Positions 43,368 to 51,725 of a DNA stretch of 64,000 bases are shown here, piece after piece. The DNA lies in contig NZ_LMQR01000002.1 in assembly GCF_001424645.1 (NCBI RefSeq), positions 124,179 through 188,178 on the forward strand. Reading direction: 5' to 3'. Source of the DNA: Frigoribacterium sp. Leaf415. Lineage in GTDB: Bacteria; Actinomycetota; Actinomycetes; Actinomycetales; Microbacteriaceae. Position 1 is the stretch's first letter. Each line of letters begins with the position of its first letter. The notes under the pieces were generated by a model. That model saw only the letters and a program-made list of their open reading frames with translations. It did not search any database and was not told the origin of the DNA. A program made the translations under genes and the position numbers.

Positions 43368-44309
43368 TCAGCGCTTCCAGTACCCCGAGAACGTGATGCG
43401 GTTCTTCGGCAGGCCCGCCGCGTGCAGGTGCCGCCGTCCTCCGGTCGCCAGCGCGGACTCGCCCACGACGTAGGCGTAGGCCCGCGGGTCGGCCGCCGAC
43501 CGCGAGAGCAGTGCGGCGAGCGCCCCCTCCCCCGGCGCGGCACCCCCGGCGCCCCCGGCACCCCCGGCACCCCGACCGTCAGCGTCGCCGCCGTCGAGCG
43601 CCCGGGCGTCGAGCTCGTCCCGCACGACCCACGTCACCTCGACGCCGTCGGGCGCGTCGAGCGGACGCACGTCGCCCCGGGTCGGCACCTCCTGGATCAC
43701 CGATCCCACGGAGGCGCGGTGCAGCGACCGCACGATCCCTTCCGTTCCCGGCAGCCCGGTCTCGTCGGCGACCAGGTGGATCTCGGTCGCGTCGTCGGGG
43801 GCGTTGAACAGCACGCCCTGGTCGAGCAGGCCGAGGGCGTCGCCAGGGCGGGCGGCGCAGGCCCAGATCGCCGCGGCTCCTTCGAGTTCGCCGGACTCGC
43901 CGCGGTGCAGCACGAAGTCGATGTCGAGCTCGGCGCGCGACGCCCCGGCCGCACCCGCACCCGCACCGGCACCCGCGCCGGCCGCACCCGAGCCGGCACC
44001 CGCCGAACCCGCCGGCCGGAACTGGCGCACCGTGTAGTTCGCGCAGTGTGGCCGCTCGGCCTCGGGGATCGCCAGGTACTGAGCGTACCAGAGCGACGTC
44101 GTCGCCCGCGGCAGCCGCAACGAGTCGCTGCCGGGCAGCGGCAGGAACAGCCGGAACCACTGGTCGAAGCCCATGTCGCCGAACTCGTGCAGGTCGTCGC
44201 CGACGACGGTGACGCGCTGGAAGCTCGGCGAGACGCGCTCCGAGCGCAGCACCTCGAGACGGTGCACTCGGGGGTCGGCGGGCTTGACGGGCGGGCGGCG
44301 GGTCGACAT
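43368..44309 (-). CDS. Siderophore-interacting protein (SIP), flavin ferric-siderophore reductase
   Basis: A 313-residue FAD/NAD(P)H-dependent reductase of the ViuB/SIP family, which releases iron by reducing the ferric siderophore in the cytoplasm. The FAD-binding start RVHRLEVLRSERVSPSFQRVTV, the YTVRQFR flavin motif, DFVLHRGESG, the Rossmann part WACAARPGDALGLLDQG and AYVVGESAL, and the terminal SGYWKR are all characteristic. A Gly/Ala dipeptide tract (about residues 99-122, coded by GCX/GGX repeats) and a second Gly/Ala tract near 245-258 are unusual inserts. The ATG directly abuts the DtxR box, so the mRNA is probably leaderless and iron-repressed. Divergent from desABCD. Confidence 0.93.
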   Translation of the reverse strand: MSTRRPPVKPADPRVHRLEVLRSERVSPSFQRVTVVGDDLHEFGDMGFDQWFRLFLPLPGSDSLRLPRATTSLWYAQYLAIPEAERPHCANYTVRQFRPAGSAGAGSGAAGAGAGAGAGAAGASRAELDIDFVLHRGESGELEGAAAIWACAARPGDALGLLDQGVLFNAPDDATEIHLVADETGLPGTEGIVRSLHRASVGSVIQEVPTRGDVRPLDAPDGVEVTWVVRDELDARALDGGDADGRGAGGAGGAGGAAPGEGALAALLSRSAADPRAYAYVVGESALATGGRRHLHAAGLPKNRITFSGYWKR

Positions 44310-44327
44310 AAGGTAAGGCTAACCTAA
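44309..44327. promoter_or_regulatory. DtxR/IdeR/DmdR iron box
   Basis: The minus strand reads TTAGGTTAGCCTTACCTTA, which differs from the perfect 19-bp DtxR-family palindrome (TTAGGTTAGCCTAACCTAA) at only two bases. It overlaps the first base of the SIP start codon and a -10-like TAGCCT located 6 nt before that ATG. Iron-loaded repressor bound here would block SIP; the divergent desA promoter may also be covered. Confidence 0.9.
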
Positions 44328-44403
44328 CGAACTGCGGGCCGCATCCGGCGTCGACGACCACGCCTCCGACGGGCACGCCGACGCCGAGCCACCCGCCCGA
44401 CCT

Positions 44404-44442
44404 GCACGACCCGCACGACCCGCACGACCCGCACGACCCGCG
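44404..44442. repeat. 9-bp tandem repeat in the desA leader
   Basis: The unit GACCCGCAC recurs about four times between the iron box and the desA start. It is upstream of the ribosome site GAAGGAGA and belongs to the probable untranslated leader. Confidence 0.75.
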
Positions 44443-44488
44443 AATCCGCGCCATGCCCCACCGCTCCACCACGATCCGAAGGAGACCC

Positions 44489-46051
44489 GTGTCCGAACGC
44501 CACGCGTCCGCACTGCTCACCACCGCGACCGCCGACGAGTACGAGCGCCTCACCGGCGCCGCCGTCGCCCGCGTCGCCGACCGCTTCCGCATCACACGCC
44601 AACCCTTCTCGGGCGAGAGCCGTGCGCACCTGCAGCACCTCGTCGACGCCGTCGACCTCGACGCACCGGGCACGGGAGTCGACGACGCCCTGCGCGAGGT
44701 CGACGAGCTCTTCACGGCGAACGCCGTCTGGTTCCACGACCCCGCCTACCAGTCGCACCTCAACTGCCCCGTCGCCCTGCCCGCGGTCGCCGCCGAGGCC
44801 GTGCTGGCCGCGGTCAACCCGTCGGTGGACACGTACGACCAGTCGGCCGTCGGCACCCTGATCGAGCGTCGCCTCGTCGACTGGACGGCCGAGCGCATCG
44901 GCTTCGACCCGGCCACCCGTGACGGGATCTTCACCTCGGGCGGCACGCAGTCGAACCTGCACGCCCTGCTGCTCGCCCGCGAGCACGCCACGGCCCGCGC
45001 CCGCGCCGACGCCGAGGACGAGGAGGCGCGGCTGCGGAACACGGCCGCCCCCGGTCACCGTCACGTCCCGCGCGCCACGGCGCTGCACGACCTGCTCGGC
45101 CGCATGGTCGTGGTCGCCACCGCCGAGAGCCACTTCAGCGTGCAGAAGTCGGCCCGGCTGCTCGGGCTCGGCGAGGACGCCGTCGTGACCATCCCCACCG
45201 ACGACGCCGGCCGGATGCTGCCCGAGGCCCTCGCCGTCACCCTGGACGCACTCGTGCAGGCGGGTCACCTGCCGGTCGCCGTGGTGGCGACCGCCGGCAC
45301 GACCGACCGCGGCTGCCTCGACCCGCTCGCCGCGATCGCCGAGGTCTGCGACCGCACCGGCGTCTGGCTGCACGTCGACGCGGCCTACGGCGGCGGCCTG
45401 CTCGTCTCGCCGACGCGTCGGCACCTGCTCGACGGCATCGAGCACGCCCGGTCGGTCACGGTCGACTTCCACAAGACGTTCTTCCAGCCGGTGTCGTCGA
45501 GCGCGTTGATCGTGCGCGACGGGCACGACCTCGACCCGGTCGCCTGGCACGCGGACTACCTCAACCCGCTGTCCGACCCCGAACCGAACCAGGTGTCGAA
45601 GTCGCTGCAGACCACCCGCCGGTTCGACGCTCTCAAGCTCTGGGCGACGCTGCGCGCCCTCGGCCCCGACGGCGTGGGCGAGCTGGTCGACCGGGTGGTC
45701 GACCTCGCGGCCGAGGCACACGACCTGCTGCGGGGCGACGACGAGTTCGTCCTGCTCGCCGAGACGCAGCTCAGCACGGCGCTGTTCCGCTGGCAGCCGG
45801 CCGGCGTCGACGACGCCACCGCCGACCGGCTCGTCCCGCTCGTCCGACGCGTGCTCTTCGAGTCCGGCAGGGCGATCGTCGCGAAGACCGTGGTCGACGG
45901 GCGCCCCTGCCTCAAGCTGACGCTGCTCAATCCCGACGCGGGTCTCGACGACGTGAGGGGCGTGCTCGAGCTGGTCCGCGCCTCCTCGTGGGCCCTGCTC
46001 GAGAGCGACGCCCCCGCGCTCGTCGCCGCCGGGACGGAGGCCGCCCGATGA
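44489..46051 (+). CDS. desA: PLP-dependent lysine decarboxylase (DesA-like)
   Basis: A 520-residue group II PLP decarboxylase. The Schiff-base Lys329 is in SVTVDFHKTFFQP; HVDAAYGGG carries the PLP-pairing Asp, and TSGGTQSNLHALL binds the phosphate. In the desferrioxamine pathway DesA turns lysine into cadaverine; close relatives act on 2,4-diaminobutyrate, so the order of the following genes supports the lysine assignment. GTG start with GAAGGAGA 4 nt upstream. An insert ARADAEDEEARLR (about 169-181) contains a GGAGGCGCGG word. It overlaps desB by ATGA. Confidence 0.92.
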   Translation: MSERHASALLTTATADEYERLTGAAVARVADRFRITRQPFSGESRAHLQHLVDAVDLDAPGTGVDDALREVDELFTANAVWFHDPAYQSHLNCPVALPAVAAEAVLAAVNPSVDTYDQSAVGTLIERRLVDWTAERIGFDPATRDGIFTSGGTQSNLHALLLAREHATARARADAEDEEARLRNTAAPGHRHVPRATALHDLLGRMVVVATAESHFSVQKSARLLGLGEDAVVTIPTDDAGRMLPEALAVTLDALVQAGHLPVAVVATAGTTDRGCLDPLAAIAEVCDRTGVWLHVDAAYGGGLLVSPTRRHLLDGIEHARSVTVDFHKTFFQPVSSSALIVRDGHDLDPVAWHADYLNPLSDPEPNQVSKSLQTTRRFDALKLWATLRALGPDGVGELVDRVVDLAAEAHDLLRGDDEFVLLAETQLSTALFRWQPAGVDDATADRLVPLVRRVLFESGRAIVAKTVVDGRPCLKLTLLNPDAGLDDVRGVLELVRASSWALLESDAPALVAAGTEAAR

Positions 46052-47685
46052 CCGCCGCCACCGCAGCAGCAGCCGCCACCACCACCGCGGCAGCCGCCAC
46101 CACCGCGCCCCGCACCGCACCGCACCTCCACGACCTCGTCGGCATCGGCCTCGGCCCGTTCAACCTCGGCCTGGCCGCCCTGACCGACCCGCTCGACGAC
46201 GTCGACGCGGTGTTCCTCGACGAGAACGACGGCTTCGCCTGGCACCCGGGCATGATGATCGAGGGCGCGACGATCCAGGTGCCGTTCCTGGCCGACCTCG
46301 TGACGATGGCCGACCCGACCTCGCGCTTCGGCTTCCTGAACTGGCTGAAGGCGACCGGGCGGCTCTACCCGTTCTACATCCGCGAGGACTTCTCCCCGCT
46401 CCGCGCGGAGTACGACGCCTACTGCCGCTGGGTCGCGGACCAGCTCGACACCCTGCGGTGGGGCCGCCGCGTCACGAGCGTCGACGAGCAGCCCGACGGG
46501 ACGTACGTCGTGACCTCGCGACGCGGTGCCGACGGGGCCGTCGAGACCTGGCACGCCCGTCACGTCGTGCTGGGGGTGGGTACAGAGCCGCGCCTCCCCG
46601 AGCCGCTGCAGCAGCTCGCCGGCCCGGGCGACGCCCGGGGTCCGGTCGTGCACAGCGCCGACTACCTGGCGGCCCGCGCCCGCCTGCGCGCCGCCGACTC
46701 GGTGACGATCGTCGGCAGCGGGCAGTCGGCCGCCGAGATCTACCGCGACCTGCTCGACACGACCCGCGTCGGTGACCGCCCCGGGCACCGGCTCGACTGG
46801 GTCACCCGCTCGCCTCGGTTCTTCCCGATGGAGTACACGAAGCTCACGCTCGAGCTCACGAGCCCCGAGTACACCGACCACTTCCACTCGCTGCCGCGCG
46901 AGACCCGCGACCGGCTGGGCCGCGAGCAGCGCAGCCTCTACAAGGGCATCAGCGGCGACCTCGTCGACGACGTGTACGACACGCTCTACCGGCTGAGCGT
47001 CGACGGGCCGGTCGACTCGACCCTGCTGACCGAGACCGAGCTCGTCGACGCCCGGTGGGTCGACGCCGACGGGCAGATCGAGCTGACGGTGCGGCACGCG
47101 CAGCTCGGGACCACGGCCACCCGCCGCACGGACGCGCTCGTCGTCGCGACGGGCTACGTCGCCCGGGTGCCGTCCTTCCTCGACGCGCTCGGCGACCGCG
47201 TCGACCGTGACGACCTCGGCCGCCTGGCCGTGGCGCGGGACTACTCGATCGACGGCGGCCGGGGGCGGCTGTTCGTCCAGAACGCCGAGGAGCACACCCA
47301 CGGCCTCACCGCCCCCGACCTCGGCTTCGGCGCCTGGCGGAACTCGAGCATCATCGCCTCGATCACCGGCCGCGAGCCCTACCCGCTCGAGCGCCGCATC
47401 GCCTTCCAGACCTTCGGCCAGCCGACGCCTGCCCCCGCCCCGACGCCGACCTCCGTCCCGGCCTCCGCCCCCGCCCCCGCCCCCGGCTGTGCAATTCGCG
47501 ACGAGTCCGGCGCGCAGGACTCCTCCGGAGCGGAAGTGAGCGGCGTGTCGCCCCGCGACGGTCGGGATTTGCACGCCCCGGACCGGGACGGCGGTCGGGT
47601 TCGGCCCGGCAGCCGCCCGCCCGAACCGAGACCGGCACCGGCACCGACACCGACACCGACCGAGGAGGCGCGGGTCACCCGATGA
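46048..47685 (+). CDS. desB: Lysine/cadaverine N-hydroxylase (DesB-like) with repeat-derived C-terminal tail
   Basis: A 545-residue flavin-dependent N-monooxygenase of the IucD/SidA family; DesB hydroxylates cadaverine. FAD motif GIGLGPFNLG (residues 32-41), NADPH motif VGSGQSAAE (about 222), substrate motif DALVVATGY and the C-terminal QNAEEHTHGLTAPDLGFGAWRNS are intact. Homology ends near residue 456 (AFQTFG). The last about 90 residues are Pro/Ala-rich and then encoded by composite element copy 4 (47487-47626), so the element has become the coding end of this gene. The N-terminal Ala/Thr tract (1-25) is also non-homologous. ATGA overlaps on both sides couple it to desA and desCD. Confidence 0.92.
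   Translation: MTAATAAAAATTTAAAATTAPRTAPHLHDLVGIGLGPFNLGLAALTDPLDDVDAVFLDENDGFAWHPGMMIEGATIQVPFLADLVTMADPTSRFGFLNWLKATGRLYPFYIREDFSPLRAEYDAYCRWVADQLDTLRWGRRVTSVDEQPDGTYVVTSRRGADGAVETWHARHVVLGVGTEPRLPEPLQQLAGPGDARGPVVHSADYLAARARLRAADSVTIVGSGQSAAEIYRDLLDTTRVGDRPGHRLDWVTRSPRFFPMEYTKLTLELTSPEYTDHFHSLPRETRDRLGREQRSLYKGISGDLVDDVYDTLYRLSVDGPVDSTLLTETELVDARWVDADGQIELTVRHAQLGTTATRRTDALVVATGYVARVPSFLDALGDRVDRDDLGRLAVARDYSIDGGRGRLFVQNAEEHTHGLTAPDLGFGAWRNSSIIASITGREPYPLERRIAFQTFGQPTPAPAPTPTSVPASAPAPAPGCAIRDESGAQDSSGAEVSGVSPRDGRDLHAPDRDGGRVRPGSRPPEPRPAPAPTPTPTEEARVTR
47487..47626 (+). repeat. Composite element copy 4 inside the desB coding end
   Basis: Core from CTGTGCAATTCGCGAC (47487) through GTGAGCGGCGTGTCG to GTCGGGATTTGCAC (47561-47574), 88 bp; here the two ends are inverted repeats matching at 12 of 14 positions. 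A second GTCGGGTTCGG unit starts at 47594, again 33 bp on. The frame of desB is kept open through the whole element. Confidence 0.85.
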
Positions 47686-50105
47686 GCACCACCCACGACC
47701 CCGAGGCGCTCGCGCCCGCAGCAGAGCCCGCAGCCCCGCCCGCCCCCGGCCACCCCGGCCACCCTGACAAAGCGACGGACGTGGCGTTCTCGCGCCGCGC
47801 CTCCTGCGGTCTCGTCACGATCGAGCCGTTCGCCGCCGACCCCTACGCCGTCTGCCTGCGTCGATGGCTGGCGCACCCGGCGTCGGCCGCCTGGCAGATG
47901 GCGGGCCTGAGCACCGACGAGGTGCGCGCGTACCTGGCCGCGATCGACGCCGACCCGCACCAGCAGGCCTGGCTCGGGCGGGTCGACGGCGAGCCGACGT
48001 TCTTCGTCGAGACCTACGACCCGGCCGAGATGCTGCTCACCGAGGTGCACGACGCCGAGCCGGGCGACGTGGGCATGCACCTGCTCGTCGCCCCGCCGCG
48101 GGGGCAGCGGGTGCACGGGCTGACCAGCGCGGTCATGGCGAGCGTCGTCGACTTCGTCTTCGAGATCGAGCAGGCCCGGCGGATCGTCGTCGAGCCCGAC
48201 GTGGCCAACGACCGCATCGCGGCGAAGAACGACGAGGTGGGGTTCCGGGCGCTCGGCGAGGTCGAGCTGCCCGACAAGACGGCTCGACTCTCGGTGCTGA
48301 CGCGACACGACCGGGCCGCGTCGCACCTCGCCCCCGGCCCGATGGTGTGGGCGCATCACCACCTCGTGGCCAAGGCGCTGAGCGAGTTCGCCCACGAGCG
48401 GCTGATCGCCCCGGTGGCCGACGGCACCGCCCCCGACCACGCCGCCGCTGACGACGAGACCGCCGCGACCGACGCCCCCTGGCGGGTCGAGCTCGACCAC
48501 GACGGCCACCGGGTCGACTACCGCTTCGTCGCGCGCCGACAGGCCCTCGAGCACTGGGCGATCGACGAGACGACGGTCACGCGCACGGTCGACGGCAATC
48601 CCGAGCCCCTCGACGCCCTCGCGCTGATCGTCGAGCTCGACGACCTGCTCGGCATCCCCGAGTCGCTCCTCGCCACCTACCTCGAGGAGGTCTCGTCGAC
48701 CCTGGCGAGCGCCGCCTACAAGCGTCACCGGGGCGGTCCGACCGCCGAGCAGTTGACCACCGCGGACTTCCAGACCGTCGAGGCCGCGATGACCGAGGGG
48801 CACCCGGGCTTCGTCGCGAACAACGGGCGCATCGGTCTCGGACTCGACGAGTTCCACGCCTTCGCCCCCGAGGCCGCGGCACCCGTGCGACTGGTCTGGC
48901 TCGCCGCCCGGCGGTCGGCGACCCACCTGGCGCTCGGCGCGGGACTCGACGAGCGATCGCTGTGGCAGGCCGAGCTGGGCCCCGAGACCGTCGCCCGGTT
49001 CGACGCGACCCTCGCAGCGAAGGGCCTCGACCCGGCCGGGTTCCACTACCTGCCGGTCCACCCGTGGCAGTGGCAGCACCGCGTCGCGATCTCGTTCGCT
49101 CCGGACGTCGCCCGGCGCGACCTCGTGCTGCTCGGCGAGGGCGACGACACGTACCAGGCGCAGCAGTCGATCCGCACCTTCGCGAACCGCAGCCGGCCCG
49201 ACCGGCACTACGTCAAGACGGCGCTGGCGATCCAGAACATGGGCTTCGTCCGCGGTCTGTCGCCGGCCTACATGAGGCCGACGACCGCGATCAACGACTG
49301 GGTGCACGACCTCGTGCGCACCGACGCGACCCTGCAGGAGGCGCGGTTCCGGGTCCTGAGGGAGCGCGCCTCCGTCGGCTACACCGGTGACGTCTACCAC
49401 CGGACGACGACCTCGTCGCCGCACCGCAAGATGATCGCGGCGCTCTGGCGCGAGAGCCCGGTGCCGCTGGTCGGACCGGGCGAGCGGCTCGCCACCATGG
49501 CGGCGCTGCTGCACCGCGACGGTGCCGGCGACGCCCTCGCCTCGGCCCTCGTGAAGGCCTCCGGGGCATCGGCCGAGGCCTGGCTGCGGTCGTACCTGCA
49601 CGCGTACCTGCGCCCGGTCGTGCACTGCCTGCGGGCGCACGACCTGGCGTTCATGCCGCACGGCGAGAACGTCATCCTCGTGCTCGAGGGCTGCGTGCCG
49701 GCGGCGGCGTTCATGAAGGACATCGGCGAGGAGATCGTCGTCGTCGCCCCGCGCGAGGTGCCCGAGGCCGTCCGGCGGACCGTGCACCCGGTCGACGACC
49801 GCGAGAAGGCGTTGGCGGTGTTCACCGACGTGTTCGACGGGGTGTTCCGCCATCTGGCCGCCATCCTCGACGGCGACGGCGTGCTGCCCGCGGCCCGGTT
49901 CTGGGCGCTCGTGGCCGAGTGCGTCGACCGGCACGCCGACGAACACCCGGACCTGCCGGGGGCGGTCGACCTGCGGGCGGCGCGCTTCGACCACTCGTGC
50001 CTCAACCGACTGCAGCTTCGGGACACCCGGCAGATGGTCGACCTCGCGGCGCAGTCGTCGTCGCTGATCTACGCCGGGACGCTGGCGAACCCGATCGCAC
50101 GATAG
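47682..50105 (+). CDS. Fused acyltransferase-NIS synthetase for hydroxamate siderophore (DesC-DesD)
   Basis: An 807-residue two-domain enzyme. Residues about 36-210 are a GNAT domain of the siderophore acyltransferase type (DesC/RhbD/AlcB: WQMAGLSTDEVRAYL, GEPTFFVETYDPAEM, MHLLVAPPRG, VVEPDVANDRIAAKNDEVGF). Residues about 225-807 are an IucA/IucC synthetase (DesD), with EGHPGFVANNGRIG, HPWQWQH, TSPAYMRPTTAIN-like SPAYMRPTTAIN, HLRPVVHCL-like YLRPVVHCL, and MPHGENVILVLEG. In Streptomyces these are separate desC and desD genes. It would acylate N-hydroxycadaverine and then join and cyclise the units with ATP. The ribosome site GAGGAGG is supplied by a GGAGGCGCGGG word. ATGA overlap with desB. 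Confidence 0.94.
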   Translation: MSTTHDPEALAPAAEPAAPPAPGHPGHPDKATDVAFSRRASCGLVTIEPFAADPYAVCLRRWLAHPASAAWQMAGLSTDEVRAYLAAIDADPHQQAWLGRVDGEPTFFVETYDPAEMLLTEVHDAEPGDVGMHLLVAPPRGQRVHGLTSAVMASVVDFVFEIEQARRIVVEPDVANDRIAAKNDEVGFRALGEVELPDKTARLSVLTRHDRAASHLAPGPMVWAHHHLVAKALSEFAHERLIAPVADGTAPDHAAADDETAATDAPWRVELDHDGHRVDYRFVARRQALEHWAIDETTVTRTVDGNPEPLDALALIVELDDLLGIPESLLATYLEEVSSTLASAAYKRHRGGPTAEQLTTADFQTVEAAMTEGHPGFVANNGRIGLGLDEFHAFAPEAAAPVRLVWLAARRSATHLALGAGLDERSLWQAELGPETVARFDATLAAKGLDPAGFHYLPVHPWQWQHRVAISFAPDVARRDLVLLGEGDDTYQAQQSIRTFANRSRPDRHYVKTALAIQNMGFVRGLSPAYMRPTTAINDWVHDLVRTDATLQEARFRVLRERASVGYTGDVYHRTTTSSPHRKMIAALWRESPVPLVGPGERLATMAALLHRDGAGDALASALVKASGASAEAWLRSYLHAYLRPVVHCLRAHDLAFMPHGENVILVLEGCVPAAAFMKDIGEEIVVVAPREVPEAVRRTVHPVDDREKALAVFTDVFDGVFRHLAAILDGDGVLPAARFWALVAECVDRHADEHPDLPGAVDLRAARFDHSCLNRLQLRDTRQMVDLAAQSSSLIYAGTLANPIAR

Positions 50106-50120
50106 CGCGGCGGCGTCCCC

Positions 50121-50191
50121 GGGGCGGAAGCGGTCGGGCCGCCTCCGCCCCTGGGAGGGGGTGGTGGCCGTTTCACGGTCGGCCACCACCC
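50121..50191. terminator. Two hairpins in tandem after the siderophore operon
   Basis: First stem: GGGGCGGA-A-GCGG with CCGC-C-TCCGCCCC (50121-50151). Second stem: GGGTGGTGGCC (50159-50169) with GGCCACCACCC (50181-50191), perfect over 11 bp. They begin 16 bp after the desCD stop and probably end the operon transcript. Confidence 0.75.
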
Positions 50192-50353
50192 GAGGCCGCG
50201 TCGAGCCACGGGCCGCGCGGGGCCGCCGCCGGTCACAGGGGGGAACCACCGGCAGCGGGTCGAGCCGCTCGACCGACGGTACCGCCGTCGAGTTGCTCTG
50301 ATGTCAAGATACTCGTCGAGCAAGGGGATGGCAACGAGAACTGGCTGGGCATT

Positions 50354-50400
50354 CGCTGCGCATCACCGGGTGATGCTGTCGCTGCGCATCACCGGGTGAT
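50354..50400. promoter_or_regulatory. Two identical palindromic sites upstream of the MarR gene
   Basis: A 21-bp direct repeat (50354-50374 and 50380-50400, centres 26 bp apart) contains ATCACCGGGTGAT, a perfect palindrome with a one-base centre. The two sites lie 117-155 bp before the MarR start. MarR proteins bind such short palindromes, so this is the likely autoregulatory operator pair. The 90 bp before it (from about 50295) are the least GC-rich bases nearby and include TTGACATC on the minus strand, a possible -35. Confidence 0.65.
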
Positions 50401-50516
50401 TCGAACCTCGTACAACTCACTCGGCGAGGTATCCTGGACGTCCGCGGCGTCCTCCGCCGCGCCTCCTCGTCTTCGCTCCGTCCTCGCGTCGCCGTCCCGC
50501 CAGCAGAGAGCCCGCC

Positions 50517-51017
50517 ATGTCCGACGTCTCGCCCCAGCCGCCCGCCGGTTCCCCTCCGCCCCTCGACGACGAGGGCCAGCTCGACGTGACCCTCGTGCTC
50601 ACGGCCTACGCGTCGCTGCAACGACAGGGCGAGCGCGTGCAGAAGGTCGTCGCCGACCACTTCGGCATGGGCACCACCGACCTCCGCTGCCTGACCTTCA
50701 TCGCGACCGACCACGACACGACCCCCAAGCGCGCCGCCGAGTTCCTCGAGCTGTCGACCGGGGCGACCACGAGCCTGGTCGACCGTCTCGAGAGCGGCGG
50801 GTACATCACGCGCCAGCCGCACCCCTCCGACCGACGGAGCGTGCTGCTCGAACTGGCCCCGGCCGGCCGTGAGGCGATCGACCAGATCCACGACTTCTAC
50901 CGCCGCGCGTTCCGCGACGCGGTCGACCCGAACCACCTCGACTTCCTCGCCGCGGCGATGCGGGCGATCGGCGACTCGCTGACGCGCGCCGCGGCCGGCG
51001 ACGACGTCGTCGCCTGA
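50517..51017 (+). CDS. MarR family transcriptional regulator
   Basis: A 166-residue winged-helix regulator. After a Pro/Asp-rich start, the wHTH lies at about residues 50-115: FGMGTTDLRCLTFIATDHDTT, RAAEFLELSTGATTSLVDRLESGGYI, and the wing RQPHPSDRRSVLLEL. C-terminal helices form the dimer interface. No transporter or enzyme gene is divergent from it, so the target is unknown; two identical palindromes in its own upstream region suggest autoregulation. It follows the siderophore operon but is separated by terminators and 325 bp. Confidence 0.92.
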   Translation: MSDVSPQPPAGSPPPLDDEGQLDVTLVLTAYASLQRQGERVQKVVADHFGMGTTDLRCLTFIATDHDTTPKRAAEFLELSTGATTSLVDRLESGGYITRQPHPSDRRSVLLELAPAGREAIDQIHDFYRRAFRDAVDPNHLDFLAAAMRAIGDSLTRAAAGDDVVA

Positions 51018-51079
51018 GCGACCACCACCGGGGCGGACCAGCACCGGGTCGAACCACCGCCAGATCGAACCACCGATGG

Positions 51080-51113
51080 GGCGTCGAACCACGCATGTCG
51101 GTGGTTCGACGCC
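51080..51113. terminator. Palindrome family D, after the MarR gene
   Basis: Perfect 13-bp stem GGCGTCGAACCAC/GTGGTTCGACGCC with an 8-nt loop, 62 bp after the MarR stop. The flanks repeat fragments of the same motif (TCGAACCACCG at 51053 and 51065, GGTGGTTCGGCG at 51119), as if the hairpin had decayed neighbours. Confidence 0.7.
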
Positions 51114-51189
51114 ACTTCGGTGGTTCGGCGCCGCTTGGATGATCCGCGCGACCCGCACAGGCGCCAGCGGCCGGTCGTAGGGTGGGCCG

Positions 51190-51696
51190 ATGACCCCCTC
51201 GGACGTCCTCGTCGAAGCCTTCTCGCGCCTCCCCGCCATCGCTGTCCGGGCGGTGGCTGACCTCTCGGTCGACGACCTCGCCTGGCGCCCCGACGACGAG
51301 GCGAACACGATCGCCTGGCTCGTCTGGCACACCGCCCGCGGGCAGGACGTCCAGATCGCCGACCTCGCCGCCTCCGACCAGGTCTGGACGGCCGACGGCT
51401 GGGCCGAGTCGTTCGCGCTGCCGTTCTCGCCTGCCGAGATGGGCTACGGCATGTCGCCGGCCGACGTGGCCGCGGTGCGGGTCGACGCCGAGCTGTTGAT
51501 CGGCTACCTCGAGGCCGTCACGCTGCGGACGCGCGGCTATCTGGACGACCTCGACGGGGCCTCGTACGACGACGTGGTCGACGAGGCGTGGGACCCTCCC
51601 GTCACGGCCGGAGCCCGCCTCGTCAGCATCCTGAACGACTGCGTGCAGCACCTCGGCCAGGCCTCCTACGTGCGCGGCCTGCTCGACCGCCGCTGA
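51190..51696 (+). CDS. DinB/DUF664 family protein (mycothiol-dependent enzyme-like)
   Basis: A 168-residue four-helix-bundle protein. AFSRLPAIAVRAVADLSVDDLAWRP, IAWLVWHTARGQD (His) and the C-terminal NDCVQHLGQASYVRGLL (His) place the metal-binding histidines of the DinB/DUF664 fold. Actinobacterial members include mycothiol-dependent transferases and isomerases; the specific reaction cannot be told. ATG 51190 follows TAGGGT by 6 nt, suggesting a leaderless mRNA. Convergent with the next gene across a family A palindrome. Confidence 0.85.
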   Translation: MTPSDVLVEAFSRLPAIAVRAVADLSVDDLAWRPDDEANTIAWLVWHTARGQDVQIADLAASDQVWTADGWAESFALPFSPAEMGYGMSPADVAAVRVDAELLIGYLEAVTLRTRGYLDDLDGASYDDVVDEAWDPPVTAGARLVSILNDCVQHLGQASYVRGLLDRR

Positions 51697-51725
51697 CCTC
51701 GCCTGCTGCTGCCGCCCGCCGCGCC

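Noticed and set aside
47379-50249. A 956-codon minus-strand frame opposite desCD
   Set aside because: Antisense shadow of a well-supported two-domain enzyme.
50385-50440. tRNA gene on the minus strand, from GGTTCGAATC
   Set aside because: The bases around this T-loop-like word cannot form a 5-bp T-stem, and no acceptor or anticodon arm is found. The word belongs to the edge of a palindromic repeat.
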